Assembly (NCBI GenBank): GCA_902802105.1
Contig: CADCKR010000003.1
Span: 1 to 64,000 of the forward strand
Length of the DNA: 64,000 bases
Direction of reading: 5' to 3'
From: an uncultured Ruminococcus sp.
Lineage (GTDB): Bacteria > Bacillota > Clostridia > Oscillospirales > Acutalibacteraceae
In this document: positions 50,957-59,760 of the stretch, piece by piece
Layout: every line of letters begins with the position of its first letter
Position numbering within the stretch: position 1 is the stretch's first letter
Program-made: the position numbers and the translations under genes
Notes under the pieces: generated by a model
What the model was told of the DNA's origin: nothing
Seen by the model: only the letters and a program-made list of their open reading frames with translations
The model's database searches: none

Positions 50957-52746
50957 ACAATAACGTAATCCCGATTTTTTACGCCTGCGATGACGCCTTC
51001 GTAAAATATACGATAGTTTCTCTCTATTCAATAATCGCAAATGCATCAAAGGATCATAAGTATCTCGTTCATATCCTGCATACCGAGATCAGCGATGAAA
51101 TGAAAAGCAAGGTCTACAAGCTTGCAAACGACAATTTCGAGATCAGATTCGTTGATGTTACAGGATATCTCCGATCCATCTCTGAAAAGCTTCCTCTCAG
51201 GGACTACTACTCAAAGACTACATACTATCGTCTGTTCATCGCCGAAATGTTTACCGACTACACCAAGGCTATATACATCGACAGCGATACTATAGTACAG
51301 GGTGACATAAGCAAGCTCTACAGCATCGACATCAAGGATGCATACGTCGGTGCCTGCCACGAACAGGCTATGATACAGTCTGACGAGTTCGGAACCTACG
51401 TTGAAAAGGTCATCGGCATACCAAGATATAATTTCTTCAACGCAGGCCTTATGGTAATCAACTGCGAACAGTTCCGCCTGCATTTCGTGCTTGACAAGTT
51501 TGTTGATTATCTTCATTACTATACCTTTGTGGTCACTCAGGACGAGGATTACCTCAACCTTATCTGCAAGGATCACGTCTACTGGATAGATCAGCGCTGG
51601 AACACCGAGGTATTCGGCGAGATCGCATATCCCATTGAGCAGGCAAACATGATACATTACATAATGACAAGCAAACCCTGGCACTATGAGGACTGCCGCT
51701 TCGGCGATATTTTCTGGCATTATGCAAAGCAGACCGAGGTATATGACGAGATGAAAAAGATACAGAGCAGCTATACCGATGAAGAAAAAGAGAGAGACGC
51801 AAAATCTCAGGTCGCACTTACAGAGCTTGCAGTAAAGGAAATAAACCGTGAGGATAACTTTATGAACCGCATGAACCGCGACAAACGCGCCAAAGACCGT
51901 GTTGAGGTGCTGCACAAGATCGAGCAGTTTGAGCGTGAAGGACGCTTTGACGAGGACGTTGAGATCGACCCGCCCGGCCGTGTCCTTCTCCCTGACGATA
52001 TAGACTACATTCAGAAGAGCATAACCGACAAGATAAAAACCAAGATCGCCTTTATGATCGCACACAAGTTCGTGAACAACCTGATAAAGGACAAAAAGTT
52101 CATCATAAAGGAAATGCGCGGTCTTGAAAACTTCCACAATCTTGAAAGCGGCGCTGTCATCACCTGCAACCACTTCAACGCATTCGACAGCTTTGCCATA
52201 CAGCTTGCCTATGAGGCGGCAGATCAGCCCAACCGTTCATTCTGGAGAGTTATCCGTGAAGGCAACTACACCTCTTTCCCCGGATTCTACGGATTTCTTA
52301 TGCGTCACTGCAACACACTTCCCCTATCGTCCAACCGTGACACTATGAAGAAATTCATGAGCGCCGTAAACGAGCTTATAAAGGGAGGCAACTTCGTACT
52401 GTTCTATCCTGAGCAGAGTATGTGGTGGAACTACCGCAAGCCCAAGCCGCTCAAAAGCGGCGCCTACAGCTTTGCCGTCAAGAACAATGCTCCTGTTCTT
52501 CCCTGCTTCATCACAATGAAGGATTCCGACGTTATGGGAGAGGACGGCTTCTATGTGCAGGAATACACGATACACATTTCCGAGCCGATATATCCCGACA
52601 CAACGCTTTCTCACCGCAAGAGAATAGATGACATGATGAACAGGAACTATGCCGTGTGGAAAGAGATATACGAAAACGAATACCACATTGCCCTTACCTA
52701 TACCACCGAAGCAAAGCCGGCTCAGACCGAAACAGAATCAGAATAA
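50953..52746 (+). CDS. GT8 glycosyltransferase fused to PlsC-like acyltransferase
   Basis: This is a 597-residue protein. Residues 1-275 are GT8 with IPIFYACDDAFVKYTIVS, DxD in AIYIDSDTIVQGDI, YNFFNAGLMVINCEQF and a late HYIMTSKPWHY. Residues 276-375 are a charged, probably coiled linker (KERDAKSQVALTELAVKEIN region). Residues 380-590 are an acyltransferase with H-x4-D in TCNHFNAFDSF, motif III VLFYPEQSMWWNYRKPKPLK (in pieces), and PVLPCFITM. One polypeptide thus carries both a sugar transferase and an acyl transferase. Together with the two upstream genes it suggests synthesis of an acylated glycolipid. The product is unknown; the domain calls are firm. Confidence 0.88.
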   Translation: MNNNVIPIFYACDDAFVKYTIVSLYSIIANASKDHKYLVHILHTEISDEMKSKVYKLANDNFEIRFVDVTGYLRSISEKLPLRDYYSKTTYYRLFIAEMFTDYTKAIYIDSDTIVQGDISKLYSIDIKDAYVGACHEQAMIQSDEFGTYVEKVIGIPRYNFFNAGLMVINCEQFRLHFVLDKFVDYLHYYTFVVTQDEDYLNLICKDHVYWIDQRWNTEVFGEIAYPIEQANMIHYIMTSKPWHYEDCRFGDIFWHYAKQTEVYDEMKKIQSSYTDEEKERDAKSQVALTELAVKEINREDNFMNRMNRDKRAKDRVEVLHKIEQFEREGRFDEDVEIDPPGRVLLPDDIDYIQKSITDKIKTKIAFMIAHKFVNNLIKDKKFIIKEMRGLENFHNLESGAVITCNHFNAFDSFAIQLAYEAADQPNRSFWRVIREGNYTSFPGFYGFLMRHCNTLPLSSNRDTMKKFMSAVNELIKGGNFVLFYPEQSMWWNYRKPKPLKSGAYSFAVKNNAPVLPCFITMKDSDVMGEDGFYVQEYTIHISEPIYPDTTLSHRKRIDDMMNRNYAVWKEIYENEYHIALTYTTEAKPAQTETESE

Positions 52747-52790
52747 AAATTATGCTCCGACATTTTTGAGTGCCGGAGCATAATTTTTAT
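52745..52790 (+). terminator. Terminator of the GT8/acyltransferase operon
   Basis: AAAATTATGCTCCG pairs with CGGAGCATAATTTT, followed by TATAAAA. The stem itself supplies the T run. Confidence 0.8.
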
Positions 52791-52797
52791 AAAACGA

Positions 52798-52823
52798 CCC
52801 GACCTCCGGATGCGGAGATCGGG
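52798..52823 (-). terminator. Terminator of the 52832 BIG2 gene
   Basis: On the minus strand CCCGATCTCCG and CGGAGGTCGGG form a stem with loop CATC, followed by TCGTTTTAT. It lies 8 nt beyond the stop. Confidence 0.8.
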
Positions 52824-52831
52824 CAGTATAA

Positions 52832-53905
52832 TTATTTGACAGAAACCTTGCATAATGCGACTCTGCCGGCAGCTGTTGTAACTTTAACGTAGCCTACGCC
52901 TGTCTTTATGGCTTTTACGATCCCGTTGGAATCAACAGATACGACCTTGTCATTTACAGGAGTAAATATAAGCTTTCCGGCGCTTTTGCCGTTGGGAAGA
53001 GTTGCTGTAAGAGCTGTCTTTTCGCCTTTTTTAAGGGTTATTGAAGTCTTATTCAGAGTAAGCTCTCTTGGAAGCTGCTTTACATATACTGTGCATGATG
53101 CGGTCTTGCCGTTGGGCGTTGTAGCCGTAATGACTGCCTTGCCTGACTTGTTGCCGGTGATCTTGCCGGTGGTCGGGTCAACAGAAACTGTCTTGGGGTC
53201 GCTTGATACATACTTGATGCCGTATTTTGATGCGCCCGCATCAACATTGCAGATAACATTTGAATACTGAGCAACATTCAGCGTTATGCTTTTCTTTGCC
53301 ATTGTAAGCCTTTTGGGTGCCTTCTGCACGTTGACGGTAATATTTGCCTTCTGTCCGGAACCGACAGACGCCGTAATGACTGCACTGCCTGTATTCCTTG
53401 CAGCAATATTGCCGTTCTTGTCTACCCACACGACATTGCTGTCAGATGAGGTCCACTTGATATTGCCGACATATTTGGTAAGTAAATTTTTGAGCTTTAC
53501 CTTCTGGCCTGCGCCGATATTGAGCAACTTCTTGCTGAAATCAAGAGTTACCTCCGGAATTTTCACAACAATATCCGGCTCTATCTTCGCACCGCCCGGA
53601 AGGGTTATGCTCACCTTTGCAGTACCTGTGCTTCCTGCCTTTACAATGCCGTTGTCCTTGGTAACAGTGCTGTTCACGTCACCCGTAACAGTGAGCGAAA
53701 GCCCCGGGATAAGCTTTGATTTAAGTGTCGGCAGTGAAAAAGTACTCGTTTTTACGGCAGATGACGGCGTACCGTCAAAGCTGATGCTCACATCCTCAAA
53801 AGTATTGGTCTTTACTGCTGCCGATGCAGTAACCGATGCCGTACATCCTGTGATGGTAAGAGCTGCAAGAATTGCTGAAACCGTCCTTTTAAATGATTTT
53901 TTCAT
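52832..53905 (-). CDS. Secreted BIG2 Ig-like protein
   Basis: This is a 357-residue protein with a signal peptide at about residues 1-29 (KRTVSAILAALTITGCTASVTASA in pieces; the Cys at 21 could also fit a lipobox, TITGC). Residues 30-120 are a first, degenerate Ig-like region. Three BIG2 domains follow (about 122-195, 197-275, 277-357), each with a version of WTSSDSNVVWVDKNGNIAA and ending in VNVQK, VYVKQ or VSVK. No catalytic domain is present. Probably an adhesive or structural surface protein. GGAGG is about 9 nt before the ATG. Confidence 0.85.
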   Translation of the reverse strand: MKKSFKRTVSAILAALTITGCTASVTASAAVKTNTFEDVSISFDGTPSSAVKTSTFSLPTLKSKLIPGLSLTVTGDVNSTVTKDNGIVKAGSTGTAKVSITLPGGAKIEPDIVVKIPEVTLDFSKKLLNIGAGQKVKLKNLLTKYVGNIKWTSSDSNVVWVDKNGNIAARNTGSAVITASVGSGQKANITVNVQKAPKRLTMAKKSITLNVAQYSNVICNVDAGASKYGIKYVSSDPKTVSVDPTTGKITGNKSGKAVITATTPNGKTASCTVYVKQLPRELTLNKTSITLKKGEKTALTATLPNGKSAGKLIFTPVNDKVVSVDSNGIVKAIKTGVGYVKVTTAAGRVALCKVSVK

Positions 53906-54012
53906 AGATATTCCTCCATTTGGTTTTATTGTACAGGAACTGGCACTTATCGAAGCCTCCGCAGATCCGCAGGGGTCTGGATAAGCAGCATCATTCCCTT
54001 ACCACTGCTATA

Positions 54013-54041
54013 ATTATACACCAACATTTGCGGATTGTTAA
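54013..54041 (-). promoter_or_regulatory. Predicted promoter of the 52832 BIG2 gene
   Basis: On the minus strand TTAACA (54041-54036), 17 nt, TATAAT (54018-54013). The leader is about 100 nt and contains an inverted repeat near 53955-53975. Confidence 0.65.
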
Positions 54042-54097
54042 TATACAAAGGCAATTAAATGTATAATGCTGTCATGAATTTTTCAACAATAAAATAG

Positions 54098-54125
54098 AAC
54101 CGCAGACATTTTGTTATCTGCGGTT
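54098..54125 (-). terminator. Terminator of the LRR_5-BIG2 gene
   Basis: On the minus strand AACCGCAGA and TCTGCGGTT pair, followed by CTATTTTATTG. It is 22 nt beyond the stop at 54147. Confidence 0.7.
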
Positions 54126-54146
54126 TTATGATCAAACGAATAGTTT

Positions 54147-55574
54147 TTACTTTACAGCCTTTACTCTGCACCTTACAGCTTTTCCGTCAGGTGTCTTGGC
54201 GGTGATGATGACAGTGCCGGCGGCCTTGGCAGTCAGCTTGCCCTTGACTACAGATATCACCTTTGAATTTGATGAATACCACTTTACATCGTTTGCTGTT
54301 GCGCTGCCTGTAACATCAACATAAAGCTCTGCGGTTGTGCCGACCTTCATCAGATATCCCATTATAATCGTGGTAACAGGCTCTGTTACAGTTACCTTGC
54401 AGGCGGCTGTCTTGCCGTTGGCGGTCTTTGCAGTTATGGTAGCTGTGCCCTTTGCCTTTGCGGTGACCTTGCCGTTTACAACAGAAGCGACCTTACTGTC
54501 GGAGGATGTCCATGTTACAGTCTTGACGGTGGCATTTGTCGGCGCGATCGTTGCTGTAAGTGTCTCGGATTTTCCTTTTTCAAGTGTAAGGCTTGTCTTG
54601 TTCAGCTTGACGCTTGTCGGTGATACCTGCACAGTCACCTTGCAGGCGGCTGTCTTGCCGTTGGCAGTCTTGGCGGTTATGGTAGCTGTACCAACAGCTT
54701 TTGCAGTCACCTTGCCGTTTACAACAGTTGCTACCTTGGTGTTTGATGAGGTCCATGTTACTTTTTTATCGGTAACATTTGCCGGCGCGATCGTTGCAGC
54801 AAGTGTCGCTGATTTTCCTTTTTCAAGTGTAAGGCTTGTTTTGCTGAGTTTTACAGCGGTTGCCTTGATTATCGGTATTTGCTTGAATACATAGCCGTAG
54901 CCACTGTGGGCTATAACAAACTTATGTGCCTCAGAACCGTAATGGGCATGGATCACAGCATTCTTAGGAACATCAGTATGCAGTTTAAGATTATCATTAT
55001 ATACCCAGAGATCCTGTATTCCACTGTCACAAAAAGCATCATGACCAACCTCGCTGACAGAAGCAGGAAGTATCAGCTTTTTAAGAGCGTAGCATTCCCA
55101 AAATGCATACTCGCCTATGCTCGTTACCGTTTCCGGGATATTCAGCGATCCCATGTCGTAAAAATCACAAAAAGCCCCGCATCCGATAGTTTTCAATCCT
55201 TTGGGCAGTGTCACGGATGTTACACGGCAATGCGTATCCCAATCATCATCATCGTAATAGAAATGATCACCGAGCAGTATATTATCATATTTAGAGTCAT
55301 CCGAACCCTCAATACCGGTAACCTTGAAGCCATCAAGCTTTGCCGGTATCACCAGTTTTGTGTCAACTCCGGTATAGCCGTAAATAATAACGCTTTTGCC
55401 GGTCTTGTCGGCCGAATCGGTCTTGTACCTGAAATCACCGTATGTGGCAGCGTTTACCTGAACAGATGCAAAGCTTTCGGCAACCGGCTGGAAAAACGCA
55501 CAGGCACCGAACATCACGGCACCTGCCAAAGATACAGAAAGTATCTTTTTGCAGAGTTTTGTCATTTTCTTCAT
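54147..55574 (-). CDS. Secreted LRR_5 and BIG2 surface protein
   Basis: This is a 475-residue protein. The ATG at 55574 has GGAGG 8 nt upstream; a TTG 21 nt earlier overlaps the signal. The signal peptide spans about residues 1-42. Residues 45-215 carry LRR_5 (BspA-like) repeats such as TSIGEYAFWECYALKKLILP (in pieces). Three BIG2 domains follow (about 230-308, 309-388, 390-475), two of them nearly identical (KLNKTSLTLEKGKS, AKTANGKTAACKVTV), which indicates a recent duplication. Role by family: adhesion or surface display. Confidence 0.87.
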   Translation of the reverse strand: MKKMTKLCKKILSVSLAGAVMFGACAFFQPVAESFASVQVNAATYGDFRYKTDSADKTGKSVIIYGYTGVDTKLVIPAKLDGFKVTGIEGSDDSKYDNILLGDHFYYDDDDWDTHCRVTSVTLPKGLKTIGCGAFCDFYDMGSLNIPETVTSIGEYAFWECYALKKLILPASVSEVGHDAFCDSGIQDLWVYNDNLKLHTDVPKNAVIHAHYGSEAHKFVIAHSGYGYVFKQIPIIKATAVKLSKTSLTLEKGKSATLAATIAPANVTDKKVTWTSSNTKVATVVNGKVTAKAVGTATITAKTANGKTAACKVTVQVSPTSVKLNKTSLTLEKGKSETLTATIAPTNATVKTVTWTSSDSKVASVVNGKVTAKAKGTATITAKTANGKTAACKVTVTEPVTTIIMGYLMKVGTTAELYVDVTGSATANDVKWYSSNSKVISVVKGKLTAKAAGTVIITAKTPDGKAVRCRVKAVK

Positions 55575-55689
55575 TTTTTCTTCCTCCAAATTCAATAATA
55601 TGGTATATTATTATTGTATAACAATAAAATTCACTTGTCAATATCAAAAATTTTTTTGGATTTTTGAGCCTGTGATATTATATGATCTT

Positions 55690-55971
55690 TAACTTAACGT
55701 GAAAGAAGCCCCCCGCCCTTAGGTGGCGGGATGAACTGCCCGTCAGCCGCAAGGCTGACTTTTCCCTTGACAAAATAAATATATGTTGCTAAAATATATC
55801 ATAGAGATTTCCAAAAGTTGTACGTAAGATAACATTACCGCAGGGAGTACGGGAAGGGTTTGCCTCATAAAAAACCATAGTCTCGGAAACTGATGCCTGT
55901 AAAATGAGATCCCTTGCAGGGTTGAGCGGATCAAAGGAAACTGCCGCTTCTATAAGCGGTGAGTACTTCAC
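55690..55971 (-). mobile_element. Possible IS200/IS605 (TnpB-type) right-end remnant
   Basis: On the minus strand the region ends with two hairpins (GTCAGCC-TTGC-GGCTGAC and CCCGCC-ACCTAA-GGGCGGG) set in GGGCAGTTCATCCCGCC...GGGGGGCTTCTTTC. This is the usual look of the 3' end of IS605/IS1341-type elements. Just before it is a 60-codon frame (55971-55789) that I do not recognise. No transposase domain is left. The call rests on the end structure from memory, not on a database match. Confidence 0.45.
55767..55795 (+). promoter_or_regulatory. Promoter-like sequence inside the IS remnant
   Basis: TTGACA (55767-55772), 17 nt, TAAAAT (55790-55795), reading toward the 56056 gene and antisense to the remnant. 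Confidence 0.5.
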
Positions 55972-55975
55972 ATAG

Positions 55976-56004
55976 TTGACTTATTTGTGCGGATATGATA
56001 AAAT
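55976..56004 (+). promoter_or_regulatory. Promoter of the 56056 gene
   Basis: TTGACT (55976-55981), 17 nt, TAAAAT (55999-56004), about 50 nt before the start codon. Confidence 0.7.
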
Positions 56005-56055
56005 AGCTTAGTTAGTTGTTGAATTTTTATTTTTGATGAAAGGAGCAATATATTT

Positions 56056-56676
56056 ATGTCCAAGAAGAAGAATGCTTCTGAGGCAAATAATGCAGAGACC
56101 ATCGAGGAGGTAACAACTGCAGCAGAGGCAGCAGAAGAAGAAACCAAAGCAGCAGAAACAGCTGAACCGGCAGAAACAGCCGAGCCGGCTGAAGCAGAAG
56201 CACCCAAGGATGCAGAAGCACCGGAAGCAGAGCCTGAAACTGAAACCAAAGAGGAAGCAGCAGCTAAGGATGCCGAGGAGGATGCCGAATGTCCTGTATG
56301 CAGCGATTGTGACGAGTGTGTATTTGATACGGACTGTGAGGAATTCGTTAATGAGGACAGCGACAAAAATCTCTTCGCTCTCGTAACAAAGATAGTCACA
56401 AAGCTCAGAAGCAGAATAGCCGAAGCCAAGACAGCTCACTGCAAATGCGCAGATAAGGCTCAGGCAGAGGATGAGCAGGAGGACGACGGCACAAACGAGA
56501 TAGCTCTTGACAGCGATGACATCATACTTGACGATGATATAATCGCAGAGCTTCGTGAGCAGGAAAGACGCGAGGAGCTCAAGAAAAAGGTTATCGTGGG
56601 CGCAGCAGGTGCTGCAGCTGCATTCGTTGTACTCTCACTGATAGCAAAGTCCTGCAAGAAAAAGAAAAAGAACTGA
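56056..56676 (+). CDS. Acidic low-complexity protein with C-terminal membrane anchor
   Basis: This is a 206-residue protein. AAAGGAG lies about 12 nt before the ATG. Residues 1-75 are Ala/Glu/Lys/Pro repeats (EPAETAEPAEAEAPKDAEAPE in pieces), probably disordered. Residues 76-100 hold a Cys cluster (CPVCSDCDECVFDTDC) and residues 125-128 another (HCKC), which could bind metal. Residues 145-175 are acidic (DSDDIILDDDIIAEL). One hydrophobic helix at about 181-200 (GAAGAAAAFVVLSLIA) is followed by SCKKKKKN, as in tail-anchored proteins. I do not recognise a family. Own promoter and terminator. Confidence 0.65.
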   Translation: MSKKKNASEANNAETIEEVTTAAEAAEEETKAAETAEPAETAEPAEAEAPKDAEAPEAEPETETKEEAAAKDAEEDAECPVCSDCDECVFDTDCEEFVNEDSDKNLFALVTKIVTKLRSRIAEAKTAHCKCADKAQAEDEQEDDGTNEIALDSDDIILDDDIIAELREQERREELKKKVIVGAAGAAAAFVVLSLIAKSCKKKKKN

Positions 56677-56701
56677 TCTTTTAAGCTAAAAGATATTACA
56701 C

Positions 56702-56747
56702 ATCGGACATGGTACCGTTTTACGGCAATACCATGTCCGATTTTTAT
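56702..56747 (+). terminator. Terminator after the 56056 gene
   Basis: ATCGGACATGGTA pairs with TACCATGTCCGAT, followed by TTTTTATTT. Confidence 0.9.
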
Positions 56748-56772
56748 TTCCGTGAGGCTCTGCGTGCAGAGG

Positions 56773-56801
56773 TTGACAAACGGGTCAAATAGTGAGATAA
56801 T
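56773..56801 (+). promoter_or_regulatory. valS promoter
   Basis: TTGACA (56773-56778), 17 nt, GATAAT (56796-56801). The leader of about 65 nt is too short for a T-box riboswitch. Confidence 0.8.
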
Positions 56802-56874
56802 AGCGATATGACGCAAGTATATGGTTGCAGAAAAAGACTGTAACGGAACATAAACGACTTCGGAGGAATAAAAA

Positions 56875-59493
56875 ATGGAAAAAGAACTTGCAAAAGCTTA
56901 TGCACCCGGTGAATTCGAGGACAGGATTTACCGGTTCTGGGAAGAAAGCGGCTTCTTTCACGCTGAGATCGACCCGCAAAAAAAGCCCTACACTATTATG
57001 ATGCCGCCTCCTAATATCACAGGTCAGCTTCACATGGGCCACGCACTGGACAATACTCTTCAGGATATACTTATCCGCTTCAAAAGAATGCAGGGGTTCA
57101 GCGCACTCTGGCTGCCCGGCACCGACCACGCTTCCATCGCTACGGAAGCTAAGATCGTTGAGGCAATGCGCAAGGAAGGAATCACCAAAGAGGATATCGG
57201 CAGAGAAAAGTTCCTTGAGCGCGCATGGGACTGGCGCAGGGAGTACGGCGGCAGGATAGTTAAACAGCTCCGTAAAATGGGCTCGTCTGCTGACTGGGAG
57301 CGTGAACGCTTCACAATGGACGAGGGCTGCAACAAGGCCGTTAAGGAGGTTTTTGTTAACCTCTACAACAAAGGGCTTATCTATCGCGGTGAGCGTATCA
57401 TAAACTGGTGTCCGCACTGCCTTACATCCATCTCAGACGCTGAGGTCGAATATGAGGAGCAGGCAGGTCACTTCTGGCACCTGAGATATCCTCTCTCAGA
57501 CGGCAGCGGCTATATCAACCTTGCCACCACACGTCCAGAAACGCTCTTAGGCGATACCGCTGTTGCAGTAAACCCCAATGACGAAAGATATAAAGATCTT
57601 GTCGGCAAGACGGTAATACTCCCCATCGTTCACCGTGAGATACCCATCATTGCGGATGACTACGTTGAAATGGACTTCGGTACAGGCGTTGTAAAGATCA
57701 CGCCTGCTCACGACCCCAACGACTTTGAGGTCGGTCTGCGCCACGATCTGCCCGTTATCAACGTGATGACAGATGACGCAAGGATCACAGACGATTACCC
57801 CAAGTATGCCGGCATGGACAGATATGAGGCAAGAAAAGCTATCGTTAAAGACCTTGAAGAAGAAGGCGCACTTATAAAAACTGAGGATTACAATCATAAC
57901 GTAGGCACCTGCTACCGCTGCGCTACAACTGTCGAACCCAGGGTATCAAAGCAGTGGTTCGTTAAAATGAAGCCTCTTGCAGGTCCTGCTATAGATGCTG
58001 TTAAAAACGATGAGACACGGTTTGTTCCGCCGCATTTTGAAAAGACATACTTCCACTGGCTCGAAAACATCCGTGACTGGTGCATCTCCCGTCAGCTCTG
58101 GTGGGGACATCAGATACCCGCATTCTACTGCGATGACTGCGGCGAGCTTGTCGTTACAAAGGACAACGAAGCCTTCTGTCCCAAATGCGGAAAGAAAATG
58201 CGTCAGGATCCCGACACGCTCGATACCTGGTTCTCATCGGCTCTCTGGCCGTTCAGCACACTCGGATGGCCTGAAAAGACGCCTGAGATGGATTATTTCT
58301 ATCCCACAAGCGTGTTGGTAACAGGCTATGACATTATACCGTTCTGGGTAATGCGCATGATGTTCAGCGGCATTGAACATACAGGCAAAGCGCCGTTTGA
58401 TACCGTGCTTATCCACGGCCTTGTGCGTGATTCTCTCGGCAGAAAGATGAGCAAGTCGCTCGGCAACGGCATCGATCCGCTTGAGATCATCAAGCAGTAC
58501 GGCGCAGACGCTCTCAGGCTCACTCTCGTAACAGGCAATGCGCCCGGCAGCGACATGAGATATTCCGAGGAGAAGATCACAGCAAGCAGAAACTTTGCAA
58601 ACAAGCTCTGGAACGCTGCGCGCTTCATCAGAATGAACATAGACGGTCACGACGTTAAGAACGAGCTGCCCGCTGAGCTTCAGACCGAGGATAAGTGGAT
58701 AATCTCAACGCTTAACACCGTTATTAAAGAAGTAACTGAAAATCTCGAAAGATATGAGCTTGGCATTGCCGTACAGAAGCTCTACGACTTCATCTGGGAC
58801 TGCCTCTGCGACTGGTACATTGAGCTTACGAAATCACGTTTGCAGGGCGAAGGCGAAAGTGCTCAGAACGCAAGAATGGTGCTTGTGTGGGTACTTGATA
58901 AAGCCTTGAAGCTGCTGCATCCGTTCATGCCGTTCATCACCGAGGAGCTGTGGCAGGCACTTCCGCACGAAGGCGAAACGATAATGCTGCAAAGCTTCCC
59001 TGTTTATGACGAAGCCAACGACTATCCCGAAGCCGCAAAAGAAATGAACATGGTAATGGATGCTATCAAAGCTATAAGAATACGCCGTGCAGAGATGAAC
59101 GTACCGCCCTCACGCAAGGCGAAGGTGTTCATTGCCGCAAAGGATCAGCAGACTTTCATAAACGGAGGAATGTTCTTCAAGCGTCTTGCAAGCGCAAGCG
59201 ACATTGAGGTTGCCGACAGCTTTGAAATTGACGGCGCGGTTACGATCGTAACCGCTGACGCAAAGATCTACATCCCGATGGATGAGCTTGTAGACAAGGA
59301 AGCTGAGCTTAAACGTCTGAACAAAGACCTCGAAAGTGCAAGATCAGACCTTGCGTTCCACGAGAAAAAGCTTAACAATGCAGGCTTCATGGCAAAGGCT
59401 CCCGAAAAGGTAGTTGAAGGAGTAAAGGCATCCGCTGCCAAAGCAGCCGAAAAGATCAGAATGATCGAAGCCGCTATTTCCGCCCTCTCTTAA
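56875..59493 (+). CDS. valS: Valyl-tRNA synthetase
   Basis: This is an 872-residue class I synthetase of standard length. The HIGH motif is in PPNITGQLHMGHALD and KMSKS in GRKMSKSLGNGIDP. The editing domain carries TTRPETLLGDTAVAVNP (in pieces), and a zinc-like CDDCGELVVTKDNEAFCPKCGKKM (in pieces) is present. The C-terminal coiled-coil arm (VDKEAELKRLNKDLESARSD in pieces) is typical for ValRS. CGGAGG is 8 nt before the ATG. A terminator and repeat DNA separate it from folC, so transcription of folC may be independent. Confidence 0.97.
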   Translation: MEKELAKAYAPGEFEDRIYRFWEESGFFHAEIDPQKKPYTIMMPPPNITGQLHMGHALDNTLQDILIRFKRMQGFSALWLPGTDHASIATEAKIVEAMRKEGITKEDIGREKFLERAWDWRREYGGRIVKQLRKMGSSADWERERFTMDEGCNKAVKEVFVNLYNKGLIYRGERIINWCPHCLTSISDAEVEYEEQAGHFWHLRYPLSDGSGYINLATTRPETLLGDTAVAVNPNDERYKDLVGKTVILPIVHREIPIIADDYVEMDFGTGVVKITPAHDPNDFEVGLRHDLPVINVMTDDARITDDYPKYAGMDRYEARKAIVKDLEEEGALIKTEDYNHNVGTCYRCATTVEPRVSKQWFVKMKPLAGPAIDAVKNDETRFVPPHFEKTYFHWLENIRDWCISRQLWWGHQIPAFYCDDCGELVVTKDNEAFCPKCGKKMRQDPDTLDTWFSSALWPFSTLGWPEKTPEMDYFYPTSVLVTGYDIIPFWVMRMMFSGIEHTGKAPFDTVLIHGLVRDSLGRKMSKSLGNGIDPLEIIKQYGADALRLTLVTGNAPGSDMRYSEEKITASRNFANKLWNAARFIRMNIDGHDVKNELPAELQTEDKWIISTLNTVIKEVTENLERYELGIAVQKLYDFIWDCLCDWYIELTKSRLQGEGESAQNARMVLVWVLDKALKLLHPFMPFITEELWQALPHEGETIMLQSFPVYDEANDYPEAAKEMNMVMDAIKAIRIRRAEMNVPPSRKAKVFIAAKDQQTFINGGMFFKRLASASDIEVADSFEIDGAVTIVTADAKIYIPMDELVDKEAELKRLNKDLESARSDLAFHEKKLNNAGFMAKAPEKVVEGVKASAAKAAEKIRMIEAAISALS

Positions 59494-59505
59494 ACGATCC
59501 CTCAG

Positions 59506-59547
59506 ACGCCGGTGAATCACATCACATTCACCGGCGTTATATTTTTC
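59506..59547 (+). terminator. Terminator after valS
   Basis: ACGCCGGTGAAT pairs with ATTCACCGGCGT (12 bp), followed by TATATTTTT. Confidence 0.9.
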
Positions 59548-59550
59548 CCC

Positions 59551-59735
59551 TCCGGTCAGGGGGACTTTTACAAAAAAGTCCCCCCGACACCCCCGAAAAT
59601 GCTGTTCAGGGGTAATTCTATTATAATTCCGACCTTCTGACGAAGTGTTAAAAATCAGCTGTTTCAACTTACAATTCGGGACTTTTACAAAAAAAGCCCC
59701 ACGACAACCCCGAAAATGCTGTTTGCAATCCGGGA
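59551..59735. repeat. Two direct copies of a GC-hairpin repeat
   Basis: GGGACTTTTACAAAAAA...CCCCGAAAATGCTGTT occurs at 59568-59608 and again at 59682-59732. The first copy matches, as reverse complement, the segment at 38768-38815. It fills the gap between valS and folC. Confidence 0.75.
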
Positions 59736-59760
59736 CTGAAAAAGAAAGGAATAAGTAAAA

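Noticed and set aside
51211..52173. Long minus-strand frame (320 codons) inside the GT8-acyltransferase fusion
   Set aside because: It mirrors a strongly supported gene and has no start signal.
55789..55971. 60-codon minus-strand frame as a real gene
   Set aside because: No family is recognised and no convincing ribosome binding site is seen; it lies beside an IS-like end and is kept only as part of a possible remnant.
56811..56846. 11-codon leader peptide before valS (attenuation)
   Set aside because: It contains a single valine codon and no terminator-antiterminator structure follows.
59548..59760. Second THF riboswitch before folC
   Set aside because: None of the conserved blocks seen at 3807-3903 is present; the region is hairpin repeat DNA.
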